Assembly: GCF_019753765.1 (NCBI RefSeq)
Contig: NZ_JAIJZW010000009.1
Coordinates: 1 to 64,000 of the forward strand
From: Microbacterium marinilacus
Lineage (GTDB): Bacteria > Actinomycetota > Actinomycetes > Actinomycetales > Microbacteriaceae
DNA: 64,000 bases
Reading direction: 5' to 3'
The translations under genes and the position numbers were made by a program. A model generated the notes under the pieces. It did no database searches, was not told where the DNA came from, and saw only the letters and a list, made by a program, of their open reading frames with translations. Of the stretch, positions 51,632 through 59,660 are shown in pieces; position 1 is the stretch's first letter; the number at the start of each line of letters is the position of its first letter.

Positions 51632-51637
51632 TACAAT
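51632..51637 (+). promoter_or_regulatory. -10 box of the ykoEDC operon
   Basis: TACAAT lies 11 bases before the second TPP riboswitch, matching the position of TACGAT before the first. Confidence 0.65.
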
Positions 51638-51648
51638 CGGGTCACACA

Positions 51649-51735
51649 CCACGGGAGTCCGGCGAGCCGGGCTGAGAGGAAGCGAAAAGCGCTTCGACCG
51701 TCGAACCTGATCCGGATCATGCCGGCGCAGGGAGG
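51649..51735 (+). ncRNA. TPP riboswitch (THI element), second copy
   Basis: Conserved parts are ACCACGGGAGTCCGG, GGGCTGAGAGGAAG, the P3 hairpin GAAGCGAAAAGCGCTTC, ACCGTCGAACCTGATCCGG and TCATGCCGGCGCAGGGAGG. The terminal GGAGGAGAG is also the ribosome site of ykoE, so ligand binding should block translation directly. It is very like the element at 12237. Confidence 0.95.
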
Positions 51736-51741
51736 AGAGAG

Positions 51742-52395
51742 ATGAACACGTCCGCGTCCCCGTCCGAGGCATCCGCCACCGCGACCCCGACCGCCCGCCG
51801 CCACCGCTGGCGGGTCGTCGACATCGTCGTCGCCAGCGTCGTCGGCGTCGCCGCCGGAGTGGTGTTCTGGCTGTGGGGTCTCGCCTGGCCCGGCCTCGAC
51901 ACCGTGCTGGCCTTCACCCCCGGCCTGTCGGGCCTGCTCGCCGGAGGCTGGCTGTTCGCCGGAGTGCTCGGCGGACTCATCATCCGCAAGCCGGGCGCTG
52001 CGCTGTTCACCGAGGTCGTGGCCGCCGTGGTCTCCATGGCGATCGGCACCCAATGGGGCCCCGAGACGTTCATCTGGGGCCTCGTGCAGGGCGTGGCCGC
52101 CGAGCTCGGCTTCGCCATCCTGCTGTACGCGAACTGGCGGCTGCTCGGCGCGCTCGTCTCGGGCGCCCTCGCGGGCGTCGCCGTGGCGGTCCTCGACACC
52201 AGCTTCTCGTCGGTCGCGGCCCTCTCGGTCGAGGCGCGCACCGTGTACTTCGTCGCGGCGGTCGTGTCGGGCATCGTCATCGCCGGGCTGGTCTCCTGGG
52301 TCGTCGTGCGCGCGCTGGCGGCCACCGGTGCGCTCGACCGGTTCGCCGCCGGGCGCGAGGCCCGCGCGCGGGGCCTCGGCTCCGACGCCGCGTGA
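51742..52395 (+). CDS. ykoE: YkoE-like substrate subunit of thiamine/HMP ECF transporter
   Basis: This 217-residue membrane protein has six or so helices and resembles YkoE, the substrate-specific subunit of an energy-coupling-factor importer for hydroxymethylpyrimidine or thiamine. WRVVDIVVASVVGVAAGVVFW near residue 23 (cited in part as VVDIVVASVVGVAAGVVFW) and the long LFTEVVAAVVSMAIGTQWGP near 90 are typical. It follows a TPP riboswitch and overlaps the next gene by four bases, so the three genes form one operon. The ATG at 51742 follows GGAGGAGAG. Confidence 0.9.
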   Translation: MNTSASPSEASATATPTARRHRWRVVDIVVASVVGVAAGVVFWLWGLAWPGLDTVLAFTPGLSGLLAGGWLFAGVLGGLIIRKPGAALFTEVVAAVVSMAIGTQWGPETFIWGLVQGVAAELGFAILLYANWRLLGALVSGALAGVAVAVLDTSFSSVAALSVEARTVYFVAAVVSGIVIAGLVSWVVVRALAATGALDRFAAGREARARGLGSDAA

Positions 52396-53945
52396 CCGAT
52401 ACCGGCGTCGCCCCCGCCCCCGCCCGCGTCGAGGCGCGCGGGTGGGGATGGCGGCACGCCGGGCGCTCCCGCTGGGCGCTGCGCGGGGTCGACCTCGCGA
52501 TCGGCCCCGGGGAGCGGGTGCTGCTGCTCGGGGCGAGCGGATCCGGCAAGTCGACCCTGCTGCGCGGCATCGCCGGGGTGCTCGGCGACGAGGAGGACGG
52601 GGAGGCCGCGGGCTCGCTGCGCGTGGACGGGCTCGACCCGCACGCCGCCCGCGGCCGGGCCGGGATGGTGCTGCAGGACCCGGATGCGCAGGTGGTGCTC
52701 GCGCGGGTCGGCGACGACGTGGCGTTCGGCTGCGAGAACCTCGGGGTGCCGCGTGAGGAGATCTGGCGCCGGGTGCCGGAGGCGCTGGCGGCGGTCGGGC
52801 TGGACCTGGCCCTCGACCGCTCGACGTCGGCGCTGTCCGGCGGGCAGAAGCAGCGTCTCGCCCTCGCGGGCGCTCTGGCGATGCGGCCCGGGCTGCTGCT
52901 GCTCGACGAGCCGACCGCGAACCTCGACCCGGACGGCGTCGTCGAGGTGCGCGACGCCGTCGTGCGCGCGGCGCGGGAGAGCGGGGCGACGCTCGTGGTC
53001 GTCGAGCACCGCGTCGACGTGTGGGCGCCCCACGTCGATCGGGTGGTCGTGCTGGGATCCGGTGGCGAGGTCGTCGCGGACGGGCGCCCGGACGACGTCT
53101 TCCGCGGCCACGCGGTCGCCCTCACCGAGGCGGGGGTGTGGGTCCCCGGGGTGGCGCCCACGGTTCCCCGCACGCCCGTCGCGGCCCCGGCCGAGGACCT
53201 GCTCGTCGCCGACCGGCTCGCGGTCGGCCGCCGTCCGTTCGGCGCCCGCGAGCCGGTGGTCGTGGCGGACGGCCTGAGCGCCGTGGTGCGCAGCGGCCGG
53301 GCGCTCGCGATCACCGGGCCGAACGGGGTCGGGAAGTCGACGCTCGCTCTGACGCTGGCGGGGCTGCTGGAGCCCGCCGCCGGCGTGCTCTCGGCGACCG
53401 CGGCGCTCGCGGGCGAAGAGCCGGACCGGAGGCGTCGACGCCGCGCCCCCGCGGCGGGCGGCGCGCCGCGCACGTGGTCGTCGCGCGACCTGCTCACGCG
53501 GATCGGGATGGTGTTCCAGTCTCCGGAGCATCAGCTGCTCGCGTCGACGGTGCGGGCCGAGCTCGCGGTCGGCCCCCGCGCCCTCGGCCTCGACGCCGCG
53601 GCGGTCGCGGCCCGCGTCGAGCCGCTGCTGGAGCGCCTCGGCCTCGCGCGCCTCGCCGCGGTGAATCCTTTCACGCTGTCCGGGGGCGAGAAGCGGCGGC
53701 TCACGGTCGCCGCGATGCTCGCGTCTCGCCCGCGCATGCTGGTGCTCGACGAGCCGACCTACGGCCAGGATGCGCGCACGTGGCGGGAGCTGGCGTCGCT
53801 TCTCGACCAGGTGCGGGCGGACGGCGCCGCCGTCGTGTGCGTGACGCACGATCGTCCGCTGGTCGCGGCGCTCGCCGACGATGTGCTCGACCTCGGAGCG
53901 CCGGACGCGGGCGTCCGCGACGCGCGGGCGGAGGCGCTGCGATGA
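52392..53945 (+). CDS. ykoD: YkoD-like double ATPase of ECF transporter
   Basis: The 517-residue protein contains two ABC ATPase domains in tandem. The first has GASGSGKST near residue 43, LSGGQKQRLALAGA near 150 and LLLLDEPTANLDP near 168. The second has GPNGVGKST near 310, LSGGEKRRLTVAAML near 430 and MLVLDEPTYGQD near 450. Fused ATPases of this kind drive group I ECF importers. A short arginine-rich linker (RRRRRRAPAAGG) lies between strands in the second domain. The GTG start overlaps the ykoE stop by four bases and its own stop overlaps the next start by four. Confidence 0.9.
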   Translation: MTDTGVAPAPARVEARGWGWRHAGRSRWALRGVDLAIGPGERVLLLGASGSGKSTLLRGIAGVLGDEEDGEAAGSLRVDGLDPHAARGRAGMVLQDPDAQVVLARVGDDVAFGCENLGVPREEIWRRVPEALAAVGLDLALDRSTSALSGGQKQRLALAGALAMRPGLLLLDEPTANLDPDGVVEVRDAVVRAARESGATLVVVEHRVDVWAPHVDRVVVLGSGGEVVADGRPDDVFRGHAVALTEAGVWVPGVAPTVPRTPVAAPAEDLLVADRLAVGRRPFGAREPVVVADGLSAVVRSGRALAITGPNGVGKSTLALTLAGLLEPAAGVLSATAALAGEEPDRRRRRRAPAAGGAPRTWSSRDLLTRIGMVFQSPEHQLLASTVRAELAVGPRALGLDAAAVAARVEPLLERLGLARLAAVNPFTLSGGEKRRLTVAAMLASRPRMLVLDEPTYGQDARTWRELASLLDQVRADGAAVVCVTHDRPLVAALADDVLDLGAPDAGVRDARAEALR

Positions 53946-54727
53946 GCCTGGTGACGATCGACACCCGCCGCAGTCCGCTCGCTCGCGTGAACGCGCTTTC
54001 GAAGCTCGCGGCGACCCTGGTCATCGGTGTCGCGCTGCTGCTGTCGATCGATCCGGTCTCGGCCGGGGTCTCCCTCGGGCTCACCCTGCTCGTGCTGCCC
54101 CTGGCGCGGCTGCCGTGGCGTGAGCTGTGGCTGCGGGTCTGGCCGATCGCGCTCGCCGCGGCGATCGCGTCCGCCGGCACCGTGCTGTACGGCCGTCCTG
54201 CCGGCGAGATGCACGTCGAGTGGGGCATCCTGCGCATCAGCGACGGGTCCCTCTCGCTGGCCCTGGCGATCCTGCTGCGCGTGCTCGCGATCGCCGTGCC
54301 CAGCATCGTGCTGTTCGCCACGACCGACCCGACCGACCTCGCCGACGCGCTGGCGCAGCTCGCGCGGCTGCCGGCACGTTTCGTGCTCGGCGCCCTCGCC
54401 GGCCTGCGTCTCGTCGGCCTGCTGATCGACGACTGGCGCGAGCTCGGCCACGCCCGCCGGGCGCGCGGCGTCGCCGACACCGGGCGGTTGCGTCGCGTCG
54501 CCGGGCAGACGTTCGCGCTGTTCGTGCTGGCGATCCGTCGCGGCACGAAGCTGGCGACGGCCATGGAGGCCCGCGGCTTCGGATCGTCGCAGCCGCGCAC
54601 CTGGGCACGCGTGTCGCGCCTGCACGCCCGCGACGCGGGGATGGTGCTGCTCGCCGTGGCGATCGCCGCGGTGGCGGTGACGGCCGCCGTCGTCACGGGG
54701 TCGTGGTCGTACGTCCTCGACCTCTGA
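53942..54727 (+). CDS. ykoC: YkoC-like transmembrane subunit of ECF transporter (CbiQ family)
   Basis: The 261-residue T component has about five helices and the two coupling motifs that contact the ATPases: GHARRARGVADTG near residue 174 and ATAMEARGFGSSQ near 209, each with the Ala-Arg-Gly core. It completes the importer encoded by ykoE and ykoD, under the TPP riboswitch at 51649. The remaining Yko partner, ykoF, is encoded at 11.5 kb. A small GC-rich hairpin follows the stop at about 54730. Confidence 0.9.
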   Translation: MSLVTIDTRRSPLARVNALSKLAATLVIGVALLLSIDPVSAGVSLGLTLLVLPLARLPWRELWLRVWPIALAAAIASAGTVLYGRPAGEMHVEWGILRISDGSLSLALAILLRVLAIAVPSIVLFATTDPTDLADALAQLARLPARFVLGALAGLRLVGLLIDDWRELGHARRARGVADTGRLRRVAGQTFALFVLAIRRGTKLATAMEARGFGSSQPRTWARVSRLHARDAGMVLLAVAIAAVAVTAAVVTGSWSYVLDL

Positions 54728-54742
54728 CGGCCGCCGGGCGGC

Positions 54743-55240
54743 TCAGAGCTCGCGCACGAGGCGCAGCCGGAACAGGCGCACCTGGCGCCCCGACTCGCGC
54801 TCGTAGGCGCGATAGCCGGGCCACTGCCGTTGGATCGTCTCCCAGGCGTCCTCGCGAGCGGCCGGGTCGGTGTCGATCCGCGTCGCGACGACGGCGTAGC
54901 GTCGGCCGCGCACGGTGATCTCGGCGTCCGGGTGCTCCAGCAGGTTGTGCGTCCAGGCGGGATGCCTGCCGCGGGCGAAGTTCGACCCGGCGACGATCGC
55001 GCTGCCGTGCCCGTCGGGCGTGTACATCAGCTCGCTCGCGCGCGGCTCGCCCGTGCGGGCGCCGACCGCGTGCAGGGTGAGCGACGGCACGAGCAGCCCG
55101 CTGACCTGCACGCGGCCGCCCGTGAGGCGCCGCAGCGCACGTTCGGCCACGGGCATCACCCGAGGGCCGAAGCGGCGGAACGTGCGCGTGCGCGACAGCG
55201 GGGCGATCGCGGATCGGACGAGACGGACGACGCGGGACAT
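54743..55240 (-). CDS. Deazaflavin-dependent nitroreductase (Ddn-like)
   Basis: The 165-residue protein belongs to the F420-binding split-barrel family, as judged by LTLHAVGARTGEPRASELMY near residue 57, SAIVAGSNFARGRHPAWTHN near 82 and DAEITVRGRRYAVVATRI near 106. These match the Ddn group, which reduces quinones, nitro compounds or enones with reduced F420. With fgd and F420 genes in the same window, a supply of cofactor is likely. The chosen ATG at 55240 follows AAGGAT six bases upstream, which could be a -10 or, extended to AAAGGA, a ribosome site. The physiological substrate is unknown. Confidence 0.83.
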   Translation of the reverse strand: MSRVVRLVRSAIAPLSRTRTFRRFGPRVMPVAERALRRLTGGRVQVSGLLVPSLTLHAVGARTGEPRASELMYTPDGHGSAIVAGSNFARGRHPAWTHNLLEHPDAEITVRGRRYAVVATRIDTDPAAREDAWETIQRQWPGYRAYERESGRQVRLFRLRLVREL

Positions 55241-55340
55241 GGCCCGATCCTTTCGCCCGGGCGGCCGTCGCGCCAGGGGGTGAGCCCGCCCCGTCCGCGC
55301 CCGGCGCGGCCGCGTTCGGCGTCGGACGTCGCCGCTCGGC

Positions 55341-56063
55341 CTAGGCGACATCCCAGAGCGCACGGTAGTACTCCGTGCGCACCGGGTCGGGCCCGACGCC
55401 GTACGCCTCGAGGAAGAGGCCGTCCCAGCCGGGGCCGTAGTTCCAGCCGAGGCTCATGGTCGCCACCGCGATGTCGGCCCAGCGGTCCGCGGTGCCGAGC
55501 GCGCCCAGGTCGACGTGCGCCGTCCACCGGCCGTCGTCGCCGATCAGCGTGTTGGGGGCGCAGGCGTCGCCGTGACAGACCACCAGGCGATCGACGGGCG
55601 GAGGATCGCGCAGCGCCGCCGGCACGTCCGACCCTCGTTCCTGCGCGCGGATGATGCGCGTCGGCACCGACCAGTCGAAGGGACAGGCGTCGACGGGCAG
55701 CGCGTCGTGCAGGGCGCGCAGGCCCTCGGCGACCGCTCGCACGGCGGTGGCCGGACGCTCTCGCCACCGCGGCGCCACCGCCGTCTCGCCGTCCATCGCC
55801 CGGGTGACGAGCCACTCCTCGTCGTCGGTCTCGCCCTGGTCGAGCACGCTCGGCACCGAGGCCCACTGCGCCGCCCAGGCGAGCCGCTCGGCCTCCTCGG
55901 CCATGGACGCCTCGCCGTGGCGCGGTCCGTGCTTGATGAACAGGGCGCCCGCGCGGAAGGTGACGCCGCCGAGCTCGTTGCGCCACACGGGCACGATCTC
56001 GGCGCCGCCCGCCAGGGCGCGCACGCGCTCGGGGACCTCGACGTCGCCTGCGGGGATCGACAT
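55341..56063 (-). CDS. Aminoglycoside phosphotransferase-like kinase
   Basis: This 240-residue protein has the APH(3')-like kinase fold, with VCHGDACAPNTLIGDDGRW near residue 162 carrying the catalytic Asp and the Mg-binding Asn, and HVDLGALGTADRWADIA near 183 as the metal-binding DxD-like segment. It is close in layout to APH(3') enzymes, which phosphorylate kanamycin-type drugs, but chromosomal members often act on other metabolites, so resistance cannot be concluded. CAGGAT at 56070-56075 is a -10 six bases before the ATG, giving a leaderless message. It stands alone. Confidence 0.83.
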   Translation of the reverse strand: MSIPAGDVEVPERVRALAGGAEIVPVWRNELGGVTFRAGALFIKHGPRHGEASMAEEAERLAWAAQWASVPSVLDQGETDDEEWLVTRAMDGETAVAPRWRERPATAVRAVAEGLRALHDALPVDACPFDWSVPTRIIRAQERGSDVPAALRDPPPVDRLVVCHGDACAPNTLIGDDGRWTAHVDLGALGTADRWADIAVATMSLGWNYGPGWDGLFLEAYGVGPDPVRTEYYRALWDVA

Positions 56064-56135
56064 GGTCCCATCCTGGCCCCGCCGCGCGCGGAGGGCTCCC
56101 GGCAGCGCCGAGAGCCCCGGCGATCCGCGGCGGAC

Positions 56136-57416
56136 TCAGCCGGAGAACACGCCGATGATCGCCTGCGCCGCCTGGTACACGCCGAGCACGACGAACAGCA
56201 GCGCCGTGAGGCCGAGGGCCACGTTGAGGTACCACTTGTTGCGGTACTCGGGCGGCACGCGGTCGGTGTTCAGGATCGGCAGCAGCGTCAATGCCAGGAA
56301 CGGCATGAACAGGGCGCCGAGGAAGCCGTACAGCAGCACGAGGAAGATCGGCTGGTCGAGCAGCAGGAGCAGCATCGGCGGGAACGTCAGCCACAGCAGG
56401 TACACCTTGAACCACTTGCCGCCCGCCTGCGAGTCGGGGTGGTCCGATCCCTTGCCGGTCACGTTCCCCATGAAGTCGGCGAACATCAGCGAGACGCCGT
56501 TCCAGACGCCGAGCACCGACGAGAAGCCCGCGGCCCAGAAGCCGACGAGGAACCACACGCCGATGAAGTCGCCGTATCGCTCGCGCAGCACGCCGTCGAG
56601 CTGCAGCAGGCTCTGGTCGCCCGACGACAGCGAGACCCCCGCGGCGCGCACGACCTCGGCTCCGACGATCAGCATCGCGATGACGAAGACGCCGGTCACG
56701 ACGTACGCCATCGCGTTGTCGATGCGCATGACGCGCAGGAACCGCGGCTTGTCCCAGCCCTTCTCGCGCAGCCAGTAGCCGTAGGCGGCGAGCGTGATGG
56801 TGCCGCCCACGCCGCCCGCCAGGGCGAGGGTGTTGAACACGCCGCCCTCGGGGATGAGCGGCACGAGCCCCGTGATCGTGTCGAGGAAGTTCGGCGCCGC
56901 GATCACGGCCAGGATGACGATGGTGACGAACATCAGCCCGACCAGCGCGGCGCTGATCCTCTCGAACACGCGGTACTTGCTGAACCAGATCATCAGGAAC
57001 GCGATGATGCCGGTCAGGACCGCCCACGGCCACACCTGGGCGCCGAAGGAGCCCTCGGGGAAGAGCGCGGCGATCGGCAGCGCCGTCGAGCTCATCGCCG
57101 ACGCGGCGTACACGAAGCCCCAGATCACGACGTACGGCGCGAAGTACCAGACGGGCCAGCGGCCGAGCGAGCGCCAGCCCTCGAAGATCGTCCGGCCCGT
57201 CGCCACCGTGTACCGCCCGGCGCCCTCGACGAGCACGATCTTCAGCAGCACGCCCAGGATGACGGCCCACAGCAGCATGTAGCCGTAGTTCGATCCGGCG
57301 ACCAGCGTCGCGACCATGTCGGCCGAGCCGACTCCCGTCGCCGCCACCACCAGCCCCGGTCCGATCACCCGCCAGCGCGGCGTCTCCGTCGTCTCCGATG
57401 TCTGCGGTGCGCTCAT
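56136..57416 (-). CDS. Nramp-like metal transporter lacking the DPGN motif
   Basis: This 426-residue membrane protein has about eleven helices and the Nramp/APC fold, visible in the spacing and in GGVGGTITLAAYGYWLREKGW near residue 207 (cited in part as GGVGGTITLAAYGYWLREKG). In helix 1 the manganese-binding DPGN is replaced by VAATGVGSADMVATL, and helix 6 lacks the MPH motif. Related divergent proteins carry magnesium or other ions, so the substrate should not be assumed to be Mn2+. GAGGAGGACTGG precedes the ATG, and a TAGGCT -10 lies at 57447-57452. It is monocistronic. Confidence 0.83.
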   Translation of the reverse strand: MSAPQTSETTETPRWRVIGPGLVVAATGVGSADMVATLVAGSNYGYMLLWAVILGVLLKIVLVEGAGRYTVATGRTIFEGWRSLGRWPVWYFAPYVVIWGFVYAASAMSSTALPIAALFPEGSFGAQVWPWAVLTGIIAFLMIWFSKYRVFERISAALVGLMFVTIVILAVIAAPNFLDTITGLVPLIPEGGVFNTLALAGGVGGTITLAAYGYWLREKGWDKPRFLRVMRIDNAMAYVVTGVFVIAMLIVGAEVVRAAGVSLSSGDQSLLQLDGVLRERYGDFIGVWFLVGFWAAGFSSVLGVWNGVSLMFADFMGNVTGKGSDHPDSQAGGKWFKVYLLWLTFPPMLLLLLDQPIFLVLLYGFLGALFMPFLALTLLPILNTDRVPPEYRNKWYLNVALGLTALLFVVLGVYQAAQAIIGVFSG

Positions 57417-57505
57417 CCAGTCCTCCTCGATCCGGAACGTGCGTAGAGCCTATTGGCAGGCGTGGCGGCGGGCCGGGCGGGATGGGCAGAACTGCTCGCG
57501 CGCGC

Positions 57506-58519
57506 TCAGCGGGCGAGGGCGGCGACGTCCTCCGGGGCGGCGTCCTCGGGGGCGTTGATGCAGACGGTGTCGGCGATGCCGCCGAAGCGCTCGGCCAGCC
57601 CCGCGCGCACGGCGGCCGGCGTCCCCGACAGTGCGAACGCGTCGAGCATGTCGTCGGTGACGAGGCCCGCCATCTCGCGCCATTCGCCGCGGCGCGACGC
57701 CTCGTGCAGCCGGTCCGCGGTCTCCTCCCATCCGTGCAGCTCCAGCACCGATCGGTAGGACGGGGTCGACCCGTAGAACGCGATCTGCTGCCGCACGGCG
57801 GCCTCCTGCCTCGCGAGCGACGCGGCGTCCGATCCGACGATCACGAACGGCGGGACGACCACGCGCACCGCGTCGGCGCGCTCGCCGCGGGCGCGCCCCG
57901 CCGCGAGTGCGGGCAGGGTCACCTCCTCGAGGTAGCGGCGGGTGGTGAAGGCGTGGGCGACGAATCCCTCGGCCGCCTCGCCGGCCAGGCGCGTCATGGC
58001 GGGCCCGACGCCCGCGAGCCAGATGTCGGGGTTGCCGTACGGGTTCGGCCCCGGGCTGAACATGGGCGTCATGAGCGTGTGCTGGTAGAACTCGCCGCGG
58101 AACGCGAGTCGCTCGCCCGTCTCCCAGGCGCGCCAGATCGCCCGGACGGCCGCGATGAACTCCCGCATGCGCGGCGCGGGCGCCGACCACGGCATCGAGA
58201 AGCGCTTCTCGATGTGCGCCTGCACCTGCGATCCGAGGCCCAGCGCGAAGCGCCCCGAGGCCGCGAGCTGCACGTCGTTCGCGGCGACGGCGACCGTCAT
58301 GGGGCTCCGCGCGAAGGCGACCGCGATCGACGTCGACACGCGGATGCCCTCCGCCGCCCGCGCCGCGAGCGCGCACGCCAGGAACGGGTCGTGCTGCAGC
58401 TCGGTCAGCTGCAGCCCCGCGAAGCCGGAGTCCGCGGCGAAGCGCGCCGCCCGCTCGGCGCCGGCCGGGCTCGCGTCGCGGGTGCCGATGTCGATGTGGA
58501 ACCTCGTCGTCTCACTCAC
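57506..58519 (-). CDS. LLM-class oxidoreductase, probably F420-dependent
   Basis: The 337-residue luciferase-like protein has FHIDIGTRDASPAGAERAAR at the start, TSIAVAFARSPMTVAVAAND near residue 64, SGRFALGLGSQVQAHIEKRF near 87 and PNPYGNPDIWLAGVGPAMTR near 155, all matching the TIGR03617-type group predicted to use F420. It should transfer hydride to an unknown small molecule. CAGGAT at 58526-58531 is a -10 six bases before the GTG start, so translation is likely leaderless. Palindrome D lies upstream, between this gene and the divergent phzF. Confidence 0.83.
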   Translation of the reverse strand: MSETTRFHIDIGTRDASPAGAERAARFAADSGFAGLQLTELQHDPFLACALAARAAEGIRVSTSIAVAFARSPMTVAVAANDVQLAASGRFALGLGSQVQAHIEKRFSMPWSAPAPRMREFIAAVRAIWRAWETGERLAFRGEFYQHTLMTPMFSPGPNPYGNPDIWLAGVGPAMTRLAGEAAEGFVAHAFTTRRYLEEVTLPALAAGRARGERADAVRVVVPPFVIVGSDAASLARQEAAVRQQIAFYGSTPSYRSVLELHGWEETADRLHEASRRGEWREMAGLVTDDMLDAFALSGTPAAVRAGLAERFGGIADTVCINAPEDAAPEDVAALAR

Positions 58520-58605
58520 CCGGCCATCCTGCCCGAGGCGTCCGGGACGCGCGGCAGGGCTGTCGGATCCTGCCGATCCCGGGCCCCTCCCGCCTGCACG
58601 GATTC

Positions 58606-58665
58606 GGAGATATCCACGGAATCGGAGCTCAGCGCGTACAGATCTCCGTGGGCGTGCAGATCTCC
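58606..58665. repeat. Palindromic intergenic repeat, degenerate copy D
   Basis: GGAGATATCCACGG begins the left arm (58606-58627), which matches the complement of 58644-58665 at 16 of 22 positions. It shares GGAGATATCCACG with copy B but has lost most of the TAGG part. It lies between divergent genes. A further GTGGACGTCC lies just after. Confidence 0.6.
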
Positions 58666-58720
58666 TGAGGCGTGGACGTCCGGTCGCGAGGACGGAGGGG
58701 CGCGGCCGGATAATGGCGGG

Positions 58721-59605
58721 ATGAGCGATGTGTCCGAGGTCGAGATCCTGCGGCTCTCCGCGTTCCCCGCCGCACCGGGCGGCGGGAACCCCGCCGGCGT
58801 CGTGCTGGACGCGCGCGGCCTCGACGAGGCGCGGATGCAGCGGATCGCGGCCGAGGTCGGCTACTCCGAGACGGTGTTCGCCGTCGACCCCGTGGTGCAC
58901 GGCGACGCACGCCACGTGCGGGTGCGGTACTTCTCGCCGACCGCGGAGGTGCCGTTCTGCGGGCACGCGACGATCGCCCTGTCCGTGGCGCTGGCGGAGC
59001 GGCTCGGCACGGGCCCCTTCCGCTTCGCCACTCCGGCCGGTGAGGTCGAGATCGCTACCGCTCCGGGATCCGTCGCCCCCGAGGCGTCGTTCACCAGCGT
59101 CGAGCCGTCGGTGCGCGAGCTGCCCGCCGACGCCGCGCGCGAGCTGCTCGACCTGCTCGGCGTCGCCCGCGACGACCTCGACCCGCGCTGGCCGCTCCTC
59201 GAGGCGTTCGCCGGCAACGCCCATCCCGTCGTCGCCCTCCGCAGCGGCGACGTCTTCGACGGGCTCGCGTTCGACCCCGGCGCGCTCCGCGCGCTGATGG
59301 ACCGCGCGGGGTGGCCCGGCACGGTGACCGTCGTGCGGTTCCCCGACGGCGACTCCGATGACTCCGGCGAGGCGCGCGTCGAGGCCCGCAACCTCTTCCC
59401 GGTGGGGGAGATCACCGAGGACCCGGCCACCGGCTCGGCGGCTGCGGCGCTCGGCGCGTACGTCCGCGAGCTGCGGGGAGCGTCGGCGCCCGCCCGCCTC
59501 GTGGTCGACCAGGGCCGTCATGTCGGGCGACCGAGCGTGCTGACTGTGGACATCCCGCCGCGGGGTGGCATCACCGTGTCGGGGACCGCGCTGCCGATCG
59601 GCTGA
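58721..59605 (+). CDS. PhzF-family isomerase-like protein
   Basis: The 294-residue protein has the PhzF fold. GNPAGVVLDARGLDEARMQR near residue 20, the catalytic Glu in VGYSETVFAV near 46, PTAEVPFCGHATIALSVAL near 73 and GEITEDPATGSAAAALGAYV near 227 are its conserved boxes. PhzF proteins isomerise or epimerise small metabolites; the true substrate here is unknown, and no other phenazine gene is present. GATAAT at 58709-58714, six bases before the ATG, is a strong -10 and implies a leaderless mRNA. Confidence 0.88.
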   Translation: MSDVSEVEILRLSAFPAAPGGGNPAGVVLDARGLDEARMQRIAAEVGYSETVFAVDPVVHGDARHVRVRYFSPTAEVPFCGHATIALSVALAERLGTGPFRFATPAGEVEIATAPGSVAPEASFTSVEPSVRELPADAARELLDLLGVARDDLDPRWPLLEAFAGNAHPVVALRSGDVFDGLAFDPGALRALMDRAGWPGTVTVVRFPDGDSDDSGEARVEARNLFPVGEITEDPATGSAAAALGAYVRELRGASAPARLVVDQGRHVGRPSVLTVDIPPRGGITVSGTALPIG

Positions 59606-59660
59606 TCCGCCGCGGAGAACGCATCAGCAAGGTCGCAGGCGCCTCCCGTAGCCTGGGGCC

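Noticed and set aside
55341..56063. APH-like gene considered as an acquired aminoglycoside-resistance gene
   Set aside because: Base composition and leaderless promoter match the surrounding genes and no mobile element is near. Kinase-fold signatures alone do not show drug resistance.
58721..59605. PhzF gene considered as part of a phenazine cluster
   Set aside because: No other phz gene is present; PhzF-fold proteins are widespread in unrelated pathways.
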